From the NCBI GenBank assembly GCA_964244295.1, contig CAXTIG010000025.1:1-64000 (forward strand): 64,000 nucleotides of DNA, written 5' to 3'. The notes beneath the pieces are model-generated. The model searched no databases. It was not told the origin of the DNA and saw only the letters and a program-made list of their open reading frames with translations. A program made the translations under genes and the position numbers. The stretch comes from JAJAZB01 sp964244295. Its GTDB lineage: Bacteria; Bacteroidota; Bacteroidia; Cytophagales; Spirosomataceae. Numbering within the stretch: position 1 is the stretch's first letter; each line of letters begins with the position of its first letter. This document shows positions 8,081 to 15,398 of this stretch, in pieces.

Positions 8081-8803
8081 GCCATGAAGGTACAGATAGA
8101 ATGGGCTGTATAGAGTGCTGCGGGGGTGTACCGTTACGTTTCCGCTTCGTAACGTCGCAAGGAAGGCAGGCCCCCGCCATGTTGCTCCTTTTTCACGGCG
8201 GGGTACCCGCTGGCCGATGAGAAGTTTGGAAATTAGCATCCGCCGCCGAGCCGAGCCTAATGGGTTGGTCTTCCAGACTTTGCGCGGTACCTTTGTGGTG
8301 GCTGATTTGCTTTGCCCTAAGGTCTGGGAGCGCGACTTACCCTTTTTATCCACGGGTTTCGACTCCTGAAAAGGTAAACCGAGCAAAGGGTTATCGGTGG
8401 TGCCGGAGGCTGTCTCCCGGTGCCAGAGCAAATCAGGTTTTTTGTTGTCCCGGTTATTCTTGGTGAAAACCGGACTGTGAAATAGCATCTGCCGCCGAGC
8501 CGGAGCGGACCCGCCTCCAAAGGACATCCGTAATCCAAAGTCCCAAGCCACAGTCAAGCATCTGAATCGAGGACGGAAACGCCAGCAGCCCACGCCGGGA
8601 AGGGCAAACGCAAGGCGAAGATACGGAATGAACTGCGCGACCGATGAAACCGTTGCGGGTTCTGCGTACCGGTGTCTAATGGTTGGGAGGTCGGATGTCC
8701 GCTTAATGATTGCCGATGCCGATGGCTAACTCCTTAAAAGACGCCCTGGGAAACGGACTGTCGGGTTGTTCGTCTGCGTAGCGAATGGCCGGTGCGCTTT
8801 CCT

Positions 8804-8833
8804 TGTTTGCAGGGTGTTTACGCCCTGCAAACA
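8804..8833. repeat. Octamer array C, TGYAAACA family
   Basis: Three sites start at 8804 (reverse, exact), 8815 (reverse, one mismatch) and 8826 (forward, exact), spaced exactly 11 bp. A weaker copy (two mismatches) follows at 8860. The array adjoins the terminator hairpin of the toxin-antitoxin operon. Confidence 0.78.
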
Positions 8834-8869
8834 CGCTTTCAGAACGTTTTCATTGCAAGTGCAAATGAT

Positions 8870-8918
8870 TGCGGGGCTGGGATGTGACGAAAAAGATTCG
8901 TCACATCCCAGCCCCGCA
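8870..8918 (-). terminator. Strong hairpin after the toxin-antitoxin operon
   Basis: A 22-bp perfect stem (8870-8891 with 8897-8918) with a 5-nt loop, 9 bp downstream of the last gene of the operon. The following T-run on the minus strand is weak, so it could be a terminator or an mRNA 3' stabiliser. Confidence 0.75.
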
Positions 8919-8926
8919 ATGCCTTA

Positions 8927-9154
8927 TTACTTTTTCTTCATCCGATCACTCGCAACCGAGCGATTAGCGGTTTTTCTAGTCGGCTTCGGAGCAGTAGATG
9001 GCTTTACCAACGGTGCTTTCGGAATGGGCACAAAGTGGCCTGGGGTGTCTTCCCTAAACCCGGCTGCTTCCAGAACCGCCGTAACATACTTTTGCCGGGT
9101 AGGATCGGAAATTTCAAGAACCAATTTCGCCGACTTCTGGGGTTTAGCGTCCAT
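8927..9154 (-). CDS. Small basic protein, third gene of the PIN toxin operon
   Basis: 75 residues, family not recognised. The N-terminal half (KLVLEISDPTRQKYVTAVLEAAGF) looks like a small folded alpha/beta unit; the C-terminal half is Pro/Lys/Arg-rich (KPTRKTANRSVASDRMKKK) and probably disordered or nucleic-acid binding. Its ATG overlaps the end of the PIN toxin gene by 11 bp, which indicates translational coupling, and a strong hairpin follows. It could be an accessory part of the toxin-antitoxin module or an unrelated passenger. Confidence 0.6.
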   Translation of the reverse strand: MDAKPQKSAKLVLEISDPTRQKYVTAVLEAAGFREDTPGHFVPIPKAPLVKPSTAPKPTRKTANRSVASDRMKKK

Positions 9155-9539
9155 ACGGATAGAGTATTACACCGGGCAAGTAGCGGTAATCTTTCCGGTT
9201 TTTGGTGCAGATGGGTAGGCCTTGCCGAACGGACATCGCTGCATTGAGTACGTCGGGCAAGTCGATGTCATGGCTCAGGCAGTAGGTTTTTACCCAATCG
9301 AGTGCCTGTCGCTGCTCGTCATCACGGGCGTACAAAACCCCGAATCGGTCGAGAATCCGGGCGATTTTCAAAAACTCCTGCTTGTTGAGGCAGCCTACAT
9401 ACACCTCCATCAACGTGAAAACAGTCAGTGCTACGTTGTCATGCCCGATTTTGGCAAACGTGGCAACCGCCTCAGGCACACCCTTAATGAACTCGATTAA
9501 CACATCGGTATCTACAACGACCAGGGTTTCCGTTTCCAT
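9144..9539 (-). CDS. PIN-domain ribonuclease toxin, VapC-like
   Basis: 131 residues, the usual size of a VapC-type toxin, which cleaves RNA with a metal-binding acidic cluster. The expected acids are present: Asp10 and Asp12 (VVVDTDVLIE), Glu45 (TLMEVYVG), Asp96 (IDLPDVLNAA) and a distal Asn114/Asp117 (CTKNRKDYRYL). Its start overlaps the end of the upstream antitoxin gene by 28 bp and its end overlaps a third small gene, so the three form one operon. Cognate target unknown. Confidence 0.88.
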   Translation of the reverse strand: METETLVVVDTDVLIEFIKGVPEAVATFAKIGHDNVALTVFTLMEVYVGCLNKQEFLKIARILDRFGVLYARDDEQRQALDWVKTYCLSHDIDLPDVLNAAMSVRQGLPICTKNRKDYRYLPGVILYPYGR

Positions 9540-9745
9540 GCTTTTTCTCGAAGGGATTCTACCGTTACGTCCCGGTCTTTCCAGATTCCTATGAGGGGAG
9601 TTACGTCGATGGACGGGTCGCCGGGAACAAAATTCGCCGGACGATGGGACGGTATTTCCCGAATGTTGACGAAATCCCAGACCCCCAGCAGGCGGAACAA
9701 TTCATCACGTTGTTTAACGGACACGTCTTCAATTTCGATGGTCAT
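9512..9745 (-). CDS. Antitoxin paired with the PIN toxin
   Basis: A 77-residue protein directly upstream of and overlapping the toxin gene, as expected for the antitoxin of a type II module. The C-terminus (DVTVESLREKAWKRKPWSL) has the amphipathic basic-aromatic character that often wraps the toxin. The N-terminus (MTIEIEDVSVKQRDELFRLL) has no obvious ribbon-helix-helix or AbrB motif that I can name. Assignment rests mainly on gene order and size. Confidence 0.7.
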   Translation of the reverse strand: MTIEIEDVSVKQRDELFRLLGVWDFVNIREIPSHRPANFVPGDPSIDVTPLIGIWKDRDVTVESLREKAWKRKPWSL

Positions 9746-10096
9746 AGCAACACCGGTTTTGCCCGAAAGTAACGCAACTTTTAATCAAAAGGGCCGATTT
9801 AGCCTAAAAATACACCAGCAAACGGAGAGTGTGAGTTACTCGCGGAACACACCCCACAGTTGCGGCCAAATTTCAAAGCGGGCGGCAGCATTTGGAGGTG
9901 CCGTAGATTGCGCCAGGAGGCCGGAAGCGCCCTTTTGTGGCCTGGTGGTAGGCGTTGAAATTTTCACCGTTTGGAAGTCCGTTTGTGGTATTTCTGTTGG
10001 CAGAATTCAAGCAACAAGAGTTAATATACCTGTTATAGAGGAAGTTGTAAATAATCTTGTAATCCCTCTCCGCCATGCGACCCAAGCCGGATGCCT
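9746..10096. other. Gap between antitoxin and integrase, no feature seen
   Basis: A 351-bp stretch upstream of the antitoxin start and downstream of the integrase stop. It should contain the promoter of the toxin-antitoxin operon, but I see no clear promoter, repeat or convincing gene. A 75-codon open frame (9873-10100, minus) overlaps the integrase end and lacks any motif. Confidence 0.5.
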
Positions 10097-11364
10097 TCAT
10101 TCCTTTCCATCGTAGAGTCGCTTCACCAATGCCTTGCTCACGGTAGGCTGTTCACTGTCCAGGTAGTGTTTCGTGCTTTTGGCTGAACTGTGAAATAGCA
10201 CGTTCCCGACCTGTTGCCGGTCGTTGTCCGTCACCTGTTGCGTTCGCTTAGCAATGCTGTGCCGGGCTGCGTGGGTCGTGATGTAGAAATCCCAGCCCGT
10301 ATCCGCCGACATCTTTTTCAAATACTTGTTGATGAGCGACGTGCAGCGCGAAACGACTTTATGTTGCTCCGCAGATATGCCTTTCCGCTTGGCGTGGGCC
10401 AGCGAGGTTGGATAGAACGAGAAAATGTAGTCTGTGGGCTTGGTGTATTCGTTGCGAAGGTGCTTGTAGAGGGCCTGGGCCGGTTCGGGTAGGTCGAACT
10501 CAATTACTTTATCGTACTCGCTGGTTTTGTGGGGTTCGTACTTGAACTTCACCCCGCGCCGAAACGCCGTGTGGCGCATCGTCAGCAAGTCCGAAACCCG
10601 CATCCCAGCAAGTAATACTCCATCAACCAGAACGCCCGGACGCGCCACTGCATCGACGTAATGGGGTAGTCGAGCCGCTTAAATTCTTCAATTTGCTCCT
10701 GACTCAGCCGGGTGCGGGGTTTCACTTTCGCCCCGGTCAAATCCATTTTCAGGAAAGGATCCTTGGGCGGATCATACACGTCGGCTTTGACGGCCTCATT
10801 CCAGAAAATGCGTAGGATAGAAAGGTTTTTCACGATGGTATTCCGTCCGTTCCGCTTTTTCTTGCCTGGAATGGCAGTTTTCAAGTAGCCCTCGTATTTT
10901 TTTAGAAACGCGTAGTCTAGCTCGGAAAAGGCCAGGTCGCCATTTCCCCCCAGAAATCCTTGCAGCTTGTTGAGAATGGTATTGTATTCGTCGCGGGTCG
11001 CCCCGTTGTTGTAATTCTCAAGTATGTACCGCCGCGCCCATTTCAGGTAGCTGCCGCCCACCGGCTCGTGGCGTAGCTGGGCCTGCACCTGCCGAGCCGT
11101 GACGGGCTGTTTGAGAATGGTCTTCATCGAAACCTCCCCATCAAGTTCCGATTTTTTCAAAGAAATGGCCGCATTGATGGTCTCGGCGTTGGGGTGATTG
11201 TCCCGCACCCGCTTCGTTTTTTCATTCCAAAACCGTTTCGCAACCGCAAAATCCAGGGCGACACGCCGGTGTTTGCGGTCCTGGGTGATGCGCAGACGAA
11301 TCCGAAACGTGCCGTCATCGAGCGGTTTGGAGGCTAATTCGGGCGTTATGGTCAGGCTGCTCAT
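10097..11364 (-). pseudogene. Tyrosine recombinase (integrase), frameshifted
   Basis: Site-specific recombinase of the phage-integrase type, next to its tRNA target. The N-terminal part (from ATG 11364) has the Arm/SAM-like core-binding region typical of Bacteroidota element integrases (SSLTITPELASK..., later YLKWARRYILENY). Near 10610-10620 the frame breaks: one base appears to be missing in what should read YYLAGMRVSDLL, and the rest continues in the next frame to 10097. That part holds the first catalytic Arg (GMRVSDLL), the HxxR box (THAARHSIA) and the nucleophile Tyr (STKHYLDS). All catalytic residues therefore survive, but one continuous protein cannot be made unless by frameshifting or sequencing error. 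Confidence 0.85.
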
Positions 11365-11443
11365 GGCTGGGGTGTAACAGAGTGAAACATTGGGTGTAAC
11401 ATTTTTAACATTCAGGCGCATTCAACCGCAAAGTGCATAAAAA

Positions 11444-11480
11444 AAGACCGCTGATAATCATATTGATTATCAGCGGTCTT
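11444..11480 (-). terminator. Island-borne terminator downstream of tRNA-Phe
   Basis: A 17-bp perfect stem (11444-11460 with 11464-11480), 3-nt loop, followed on the minus strand by a run of T residues. It stands 36 bp past the tRNA-Phe 3' end and inside the island boundary, so the element supplies a new terminator for the tRNA transcript and shields its integrase gene from read-through. Confidence 0.88.
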
Positions 11481-11514
11481 AGGTGTTAACGGGTTGCGTA
11501 CCGTTGAACTGAAG

Positions 11515-11531
11515 GTGGTAAAGGGCGGATT
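11515..11531. repeat. Proximal attachment site within tRNA-Phe
   Basis: The 17 bases at the 3' end of tRNA-Phe, covering the acceptor strand and part of the T arm, that are repeated at 6343-6359. Insertion here preserves the complete tRNA. Confidence 0.85.
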
Positions 11532-11588
11532 CGAACCGCCGACACATGGATTTTCAGTCCATTGCTCTACCAACTGAGCTACTTCACC
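11516..11588 (-). tRNA. tRNA-Phe (GAA)
   Basis: A 73-nt cloverleaf: a 7-bp acceptor stem (GGTGAAG with CTTTACC, one G-T pair), D arm with AGTTGGTA, anticodon loop CTGAAAA with anticodon GAA, T arm with GGTTCGAATCC, discriminator A. CCA is not encoded. It is the attachment site of the neighbouring island. Confidence 0.96.
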
Positions 11589-11603
11589 AACGTTTTGGGA
11601 GGG

Positions 11604-11635
11604 CAAAGATAATACGGCTCCGCCCGCCGGAGCAA
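11604..11635 (-). promoter_or_regulatory. Promoter of tRNA-Phe
   Basis: On the minus strand TATCTTTG (11604-11611) matches the Bacteroidota -7 element TAnnTTTG and lies 15 bp ahead of the tRNA 5' end. A TTG at 11633-11635 is a possible -33 element. The same octamer precedes the tRNA-fMet operon. Confidence 0.7.
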
Positions 11636-11810
11636 GGGTTTTTGCCGAAAAAAATAAAAGCCTTCCCAACAAGCAGGGCGAAACGGCTTTTTCACCCTCG
11701 TAATTTCGCCCCCGTTTCAAGGCTCAAAACCCGGTTTAACTCCCTTTCGGTTGGGGTGAAGCAGCCGACGCGCTCGATTTTTAAGTACCTTCGTCGGAGT
11801 TTCCGATTGC

Positions 11811-12815
11811 ATGAACATCATCATTCCAATGGCAGGCATGGGCAAGCGCCTGCGACCCCACACCCTGACCGTCCCCAAGCCGCTCATTCCCATTGCCGGT
11901 AAACCCATCGTTCAACGCCTGGTCGAAGACATCGCCGCCGTGTGTGCCGTGCCGATTGATGAAATCGCCTTCGTCGTTGGGGAGTTTGGGGCCGAAGTCG
12001 AGGCCCGCCTGCTCACCATCGCCGAATCGGTGGGGGCCAGAGGCCGGATTTGTTACCAGCGCGAAGCCCTCGGCACGGCCCACGCCGTGCTCTGCGGGGC
12101 CGAAAGCCTGAGTGGCAACGTGGTCGTGGCCTACGCCGATACCCTGTTCCGGGCCGATTTTCGATTGGATACCGAGCGGGAGGCCAGCATTTGGGTGCAG
12201 CAGGTGGCCGACCCTAGCGCGTTTGGGGTGGTGAGTCTGAACGAGGCGGGCGAAATCACGGGTTTCGTCGAAAAACCCCAGACTTTCGTTTCCGACCTGG
12301 CCATCATCGGCATTTACTATTTCCGCGACGGGGCCAACCTGCGGCGGGAACTAGAGTTTTTGATTGAAAATAACATCCAGGTGAAGGGTGAATACTACCT
12401 GACCGACGCCATTGAAAATATGCGTCAGAAGGGAGTCGCCTTCGTACCCAGCCGGGTGGAAGAGTGGCTCGATTGCGGTACCAAACAGGCCACCGTCGAA
12501 ACCAACCAGCGCTACCTCGAATTCATCCGCGACACGGAGTTGGTGGCGGCTTCGGCGCAACTGGTCAATGCCGTGCTGGTGCCGCCGGTATTCGTCGGGG
12601 AAAACGTGTACCTTGAAAATACCGTGATTGGCCCGCACGTTTCAGTGGGGAATGGTACCCGAATTGAAGGTTCGGTGTTGCGCAACTGCCTCGTTCAGGA
12701 ATCGACGGTGCTGCGCAACGTAAACCTCGCCGATTCGATGGTGGGCAGTTTTGCCCGCGTCGAAGGGCAACCCGCCGACCTGAGTGTGGGCGATTACAAC
12801 GTCATTCGGATTTAA
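11811..12815 (+). CDS. Sugar-phosphate nucleotidyltransferase
   Basis: 334 residues. The N-terminal Rossmann-like nucleotidyltransferase domain has the activated-sugar signature (IIPMAGMGKRLRPHTLTVPKPLIPIAGKPIV, residues 3-33, seen in blocks GMGKRLRPHT and PKPLIPIAGKP), plus VVAYADTLF and the EYYLTDAIENM motif. The C-terminal part (about residues 245-334) has the hexapeptide-like repeats of a left-handed beta helix. It would transfer a nucleoside monophosphate to a sugar-1-phosphate for cell-wall or polysaccharide synthesis. Substrate cannot be read from the sequence; glucose-1-phosphate thymidylyl- or mannose-1-phosphate guanylyltransferase-like activities are candidates. Confidence 0.88.
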   Translation: MNIIIPMAGMGKRLRPHTLTVPKPLIPIAGKPIVQRLVEDIAAVCAVPIDEIAFVVGEFGAEVEARLLTIAESVGARGRICYQREALGTAHAVLCGAESLSGNVVVAYADTLFRADFRLDTEREASIWVQQVADPSAFGVVSLNEAGEITGFVEKPQTFVSDLAIIGIYYFRDGANLRRELEFLIENNIQVKGEYYLTDAIENMRQKGVAFVPSRVEEWLDCGTKQATVETNQRYLEFIRDTELVAASAQLVNAVLVPPVFVGENVYLENTVIGPHVSVGNGTRIEGSVLRNCLVQESTVLRNVNLADSMVGSFARVEGQPADLSVGDYNVIRI

Positions 12816-12827
12816 ATCAATTATTAA

Positions 12828-12869
12828 ATTTTGAATTGTTGACGGCTGCCTTCATCGACAATTCAAAAT
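12828..12869. repeat. Inverted repeat between nucleotidyltransferase and TPR genes
   Basis: Arms 12828-12842 and 12855-12869 (15 bp, one mismatch) with a 12-nt loop, A+T-rich (ATTTTGAATTGT type). It lies in the 79-bp gap between two same-strand genes. Confidence 0.65.
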
Positions 12870-12894
12870 TCAAAATCCAACAATTCTTCAACCC

Positions 12895-14613
12895 ATGAAA
12901 TCGTCCTTGAAATGGCTGCTGTTGCTGCTCCTGGGCTGGGGGCTGGTTGGCCCGGTGGCCTGGGCGCAGAAGGGCAAACGCAAAGCCGAACCCGTTCCGC
13001 CCGAACAAGTGATGGAAGCCGAGCGCGCTTTCACCGAAGGGATGAAATTTTACGTGATGGAAGACTACAGCCACGCCCTCACGCTGCTCGAAAAAGCCCT
13101 CGAAACCCAACCCGACAATGCGGGCGTGCATTTCGCACTGGCCCAAGCCCAACAAAAACTCAACAACGCCGACAAGGCGCTGGCCTACGCCGAAAAAGCC
13201 TACCTTCTCGACGACTCCAATAAATACTACGCTGAACTGCTGGCCGATTTTTACCAGAAAAAACACCGCTTTGCCGAAGCGGGTAAGCTCTACCAGCTTC
13301 TGAGCCTGAAACAACCCGACAACGCCGATTACGCCCTCGAACTGGCGGCGGTGTTCCTCCAGCAGGATAAGTTTGATGACGCCCTGAAAACCTACGACCG
13401 GCTGGAAAAAAACCTGGGGGTCAACGAAGAAATCACCCGGCAGAAGCAACTTATTTTCCTGAAACAAAACAAGGTAGACGACGCGGTGCGGGAGGGTCAA
13501 AAACTCATCGACTCCGACCCGTCGGAAGTGGATTACCTCGTTGACTTGGCCGAGTTGCTGATGACCCACAACCGCAACGAACAGGCCATTCCCTGGCTGG
13601 AAAAAATTCTGGCCGTGCGCCCCGACAACGCCCAGGCCCACATCATGCTGGCCGATTTATACCGCCGCAAGGGCGATTTGGAAAAATGCAACCGCGAACT
13701 GGAGTTGGCTTTCAACGACCCCAACCTCGACGGCCTCACCAAAGCCCGCGTGTTGACCAGCTACGTGGCGATGCTTACCGACGACAAAGCCAAGGAAAAC
13801 GCCCTGCGCTTCGCCGAATCGCTGGTGCGTACCAACCCGGAACAACCCCAGGCCAGTGTGCTCTACGCCGATTTACTCCTGCAAAAAGGCGACAAGCGGG
13901 CCGCGCGCGATCTCTACATCCGCGCCGCACGGCTCGACAAGTCGATGAAGGAAGTCTGGGACCGGGTGCTTTTTCTGGACGGGGAACTGGCCCAGATGGA
14001 TAGCCTGGTGGCGCACGCCGACGAAGCCCTGGAGGTTTTCCCCAACCAGGCCAATTACTGGTATTCGAGCGGCTCGGCGCAGCTCATCAAGCGGCAGTAC
14101 GCCCGCGCGATCGAGGCGCTCGAAGAAGCCCAGCGCCTGGGCGGTGAGGGCGACTTGTCGGCGGCCATCGAAGCCCAGCTTGGTGATGCGTACAACGGGG
14201 CGGGCCAGCACGAAAAAAGCGATGAAGCCTACGAAGCAGCACTGAAACGCGACCCCAACAACGATTACGTGTTGAATAATTACAGCTATTTCCTTTCGCT
14301 CCGCAACGCCAACCTGGCCCGCGCCCGCGAACTGGCGGCTAAACTCGTGGAGCGTAACCCGACCAAAGGCACCTACCTCGATACCTACGGCTGGGTGCTG
14401 TTTCGGAGCGGGGATTTTGCCAAAGCCCGAACCTTGCTGGAAAAAGCCGTGCAAAACAACGACGGCAAAAGTGCCACCATCGTCGAACACTACGGCGACG
14501 TGCTGTTTCAACTGGGGGAAAAAGAAAAGGCGCTCGACCAGTGGCGGAAAGCGAAGGCGATGGGCCAAAGCACGATCCAACTCGACCGAAAAATTTCCAC
14601 CGGCACCCTATGA
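12895..14613 (+). CDS. Exported tetratricopeptide-repeat protein
   Basis: 572 residues with a signal peptide (residues 1-24, ending AWAQ) followed by about a dozen TPR units (typical pairs such as GVHFALAQAQQKLNNADKAL, NADYALELAAVFLQ, GTYLDTYGWVLFRSGDFAKA). TPRs form a superhelical binding scaffold, probably periplasmic or outer-membrane associated here. Its stop codon overlaps the ATG of the DUF4292 lipoprotein (ATGA at 14610-14613), so the two are translationally coupled and likely act together in the envelope. Partner unknown. Confidence 0.9.
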   Translation: MKSSLKWLLLLLLGWGLVGPVAWAQKGKRKAEPVPPEQVMEAERAFTEGMKFYVMEDYSHALTLLEKALETQPDNAGVHFALAQAQQKLNNADKALAYAEKAYLLDDSNKYYAELLADFYQKKHRFAEAGKLYQLLSLKQPDNADYALELAAVFLQQDKFDDALKTYDRLEKNLGVNEEITRQKQLIFLKQNKVDDAVREGQKLIDSDPSEVDYLVDLAELLMTHNRNEQAIPWLEKILAVRPDNAQAHIMLADLYRRKGDLEKCNRELELAFNDPNLDGLTKARVLTSYVAMLTDDKAKENALRFAESLVRTNPEQPQASVLYADLLLQKGDKRAARDLYIRAARLDKSMKEVWDRVLFLDGELAQMDSLVAHADEALEVFPNQANYWYSSGSAQLIKRQYARAIEALEEAQRLGGEGDLSAAIEAQLGDAYNGAGQHEKSDEAYEAALKRDPNNDYVLNNYSYFLSLRNANLARARELAAKLVERNPTKGTYLDTYGWVLFRSGDFAKARTLLEKAVQNNDGKSATIVEHYGDVLFQLGEKEKALDQWRKAKAMGQSTIQLDRKISTGTL

Positions 14614-15398
14614 CCTTCCGTTTATTTGCGCTGGCATTGCTGGCCGTCGTGCTCGCAACGGCGGCTTGTAAACGTCCGCCTTCCCGTACGGCCCCGTCAA
14701 CGACGGACACCACCAGTGCCGCACGTTCGTCCGATTTCAGCGTTCAGGAACTGGATTTCAAATACCTCACGGCCAAGTCCAAACTGTCGTTTAAATCGAA
14801 AGAACAGGACATCAAAAACGCCAGCGTCAGCATTCGGATGAAAAAAGACAGCCTCATCTGGTTTACGGTGGGGCAGTTGGGCCTGACGGGCGCACGGGGT
14901 CTGATCAGCCGCGATTCGGTCGTCATCGTCAACGTCCTGCAACGGGAAGTGTATTCCTTCAACTTCGCCGAACTGAGCCGACGGTTTGGCGTTGAACTCA
15001 ACTACAACCTGCTCCAATCGCTGCTGGTGGGCAATTTGCCCGTCGAGCGCCGCCGCCGCGACCGGGTTTCCAAGCTGCGCGATTACTTTTTACTTAAGCA
15101 GGACGATGGAAAAATCATCGTGGATAATTACATCGGCGAGCGCGACCGCAAGCTCAAAAAACTGGAGGTGAAAGAGCAGACCACCAACAACGCCCTAAAA
15201 CTTGAATTCGAGGACTTCTCGGCCCTCAATAATTTCCTCTTCCCCTACAGCAGCCTCATCACCCTCGATTACCAATCGAAGGAAGACCGTCAGCAATACC
15301 AGACGCTGATTCAGATCAAGCACCAGAAAGTAGACCTGACCGAGCAGCCCCTGAGCTTCCCCTTCAGCATTCCGTCGAAGTATGCGCGCAAAAAGTAA
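14610..15398 (+). CDS. DUF4292 lipoprotein
   Basis: 262 residues from the chosen ATG at 14610, which overlaps the previous stop and gives a lipoprotein signal peptide with a lipobox (ATAAC, Cys near residue 19). An ATG at 14541 would place the signal peptide internally and is rejected. The body (FKYLTAKSKLSFKSKEQ, LIWFTVGQLGLTGARGLISRDSV, FPYSSLITLDYQSK) fits DUF4292, a LolA/LolB-like fold found in Bacteroidota, so a role in lipoprotein or lipid handling is plausible but inferred. The next gene's longest frame overlaps its end by 17 bp. Confidence 0.83.
   Translation: MTFRLFALALLAVVLATAACKRPPSRTAPSTTDTTSAARSSDFSVQELDFKYLTAKSKLSFKSKEQDIKNASVSIRMKKDSLIWFTVGQLGLTGARGLISRDSVVIVNVLQREVYSFNFAELSRRFGVELNYNLLQSLLVGNLPVERRRRDRVSKLRDYFLLKQDDGKIIVDNYIGERDRKLKKLEVKEQTTNNALKLEFEDFSALNNFLFPYSSLITLDYQSKEDRQQYQTLIQIKHQKVDLTEQPLSFPFSIPSKYARKK

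Larger units (their letters stand above)
7761..8869. other. Island stretch without a confident gene; phased octamer arrays
   Basis: About 1.1 kb between the IS element and the toxin-antitoxin terminator. Open frames exist on both strands, but their composition (Arg/Pro/Cys-rich, no recognisable motif, mutually overlapping) does not support coding. The region contains the octamer clusters listed separately and an imperfect direct repeat of about 28 bases (8229-8256 and 8479-8506). It may be decayed coding DNA or a cis-acting control region of the island. Confidence 0.6.
6343..11531. mobile_element. Genomic island integrated at tRNA-Phe
   Basis: A 5.2-kb accessory segment bounded by a 17-bp direct repeat (GTGGTAAAGGGCGGATT at 6343-6359 and 11515-11531), the right copy being the 3' end of tRNA-Phe. 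It contains an IS4-family element, a stretch with no confident gene but with octamer arrays, a PIN toxin-antitoxin operon, and, next to the tRNA, a tyrosine recombinase with all catalytic residues but a frameshift. The tRNA remains intact. This is the classic layout of a tRNA-targeted integrative element; the broken integrase suggests it can no longer move by itself. Confidence 0.85.

Noticed and set aside
7672..8593. Two long open frames in the island (7672-8220 plus, 7889-8593 minus) as genes
   Set aside because: They overlap each other, are Arg/Pro/Cys-rich, show no domain or motif, and run through the octamer arrays; they look like chance frames.
7873..8833. CRISPR array
   Set aside because: The repeats are only 8 bases with spacings of 10-13 bp and no spacers of uniform length of 25-40 bp, and no cas gene is present.
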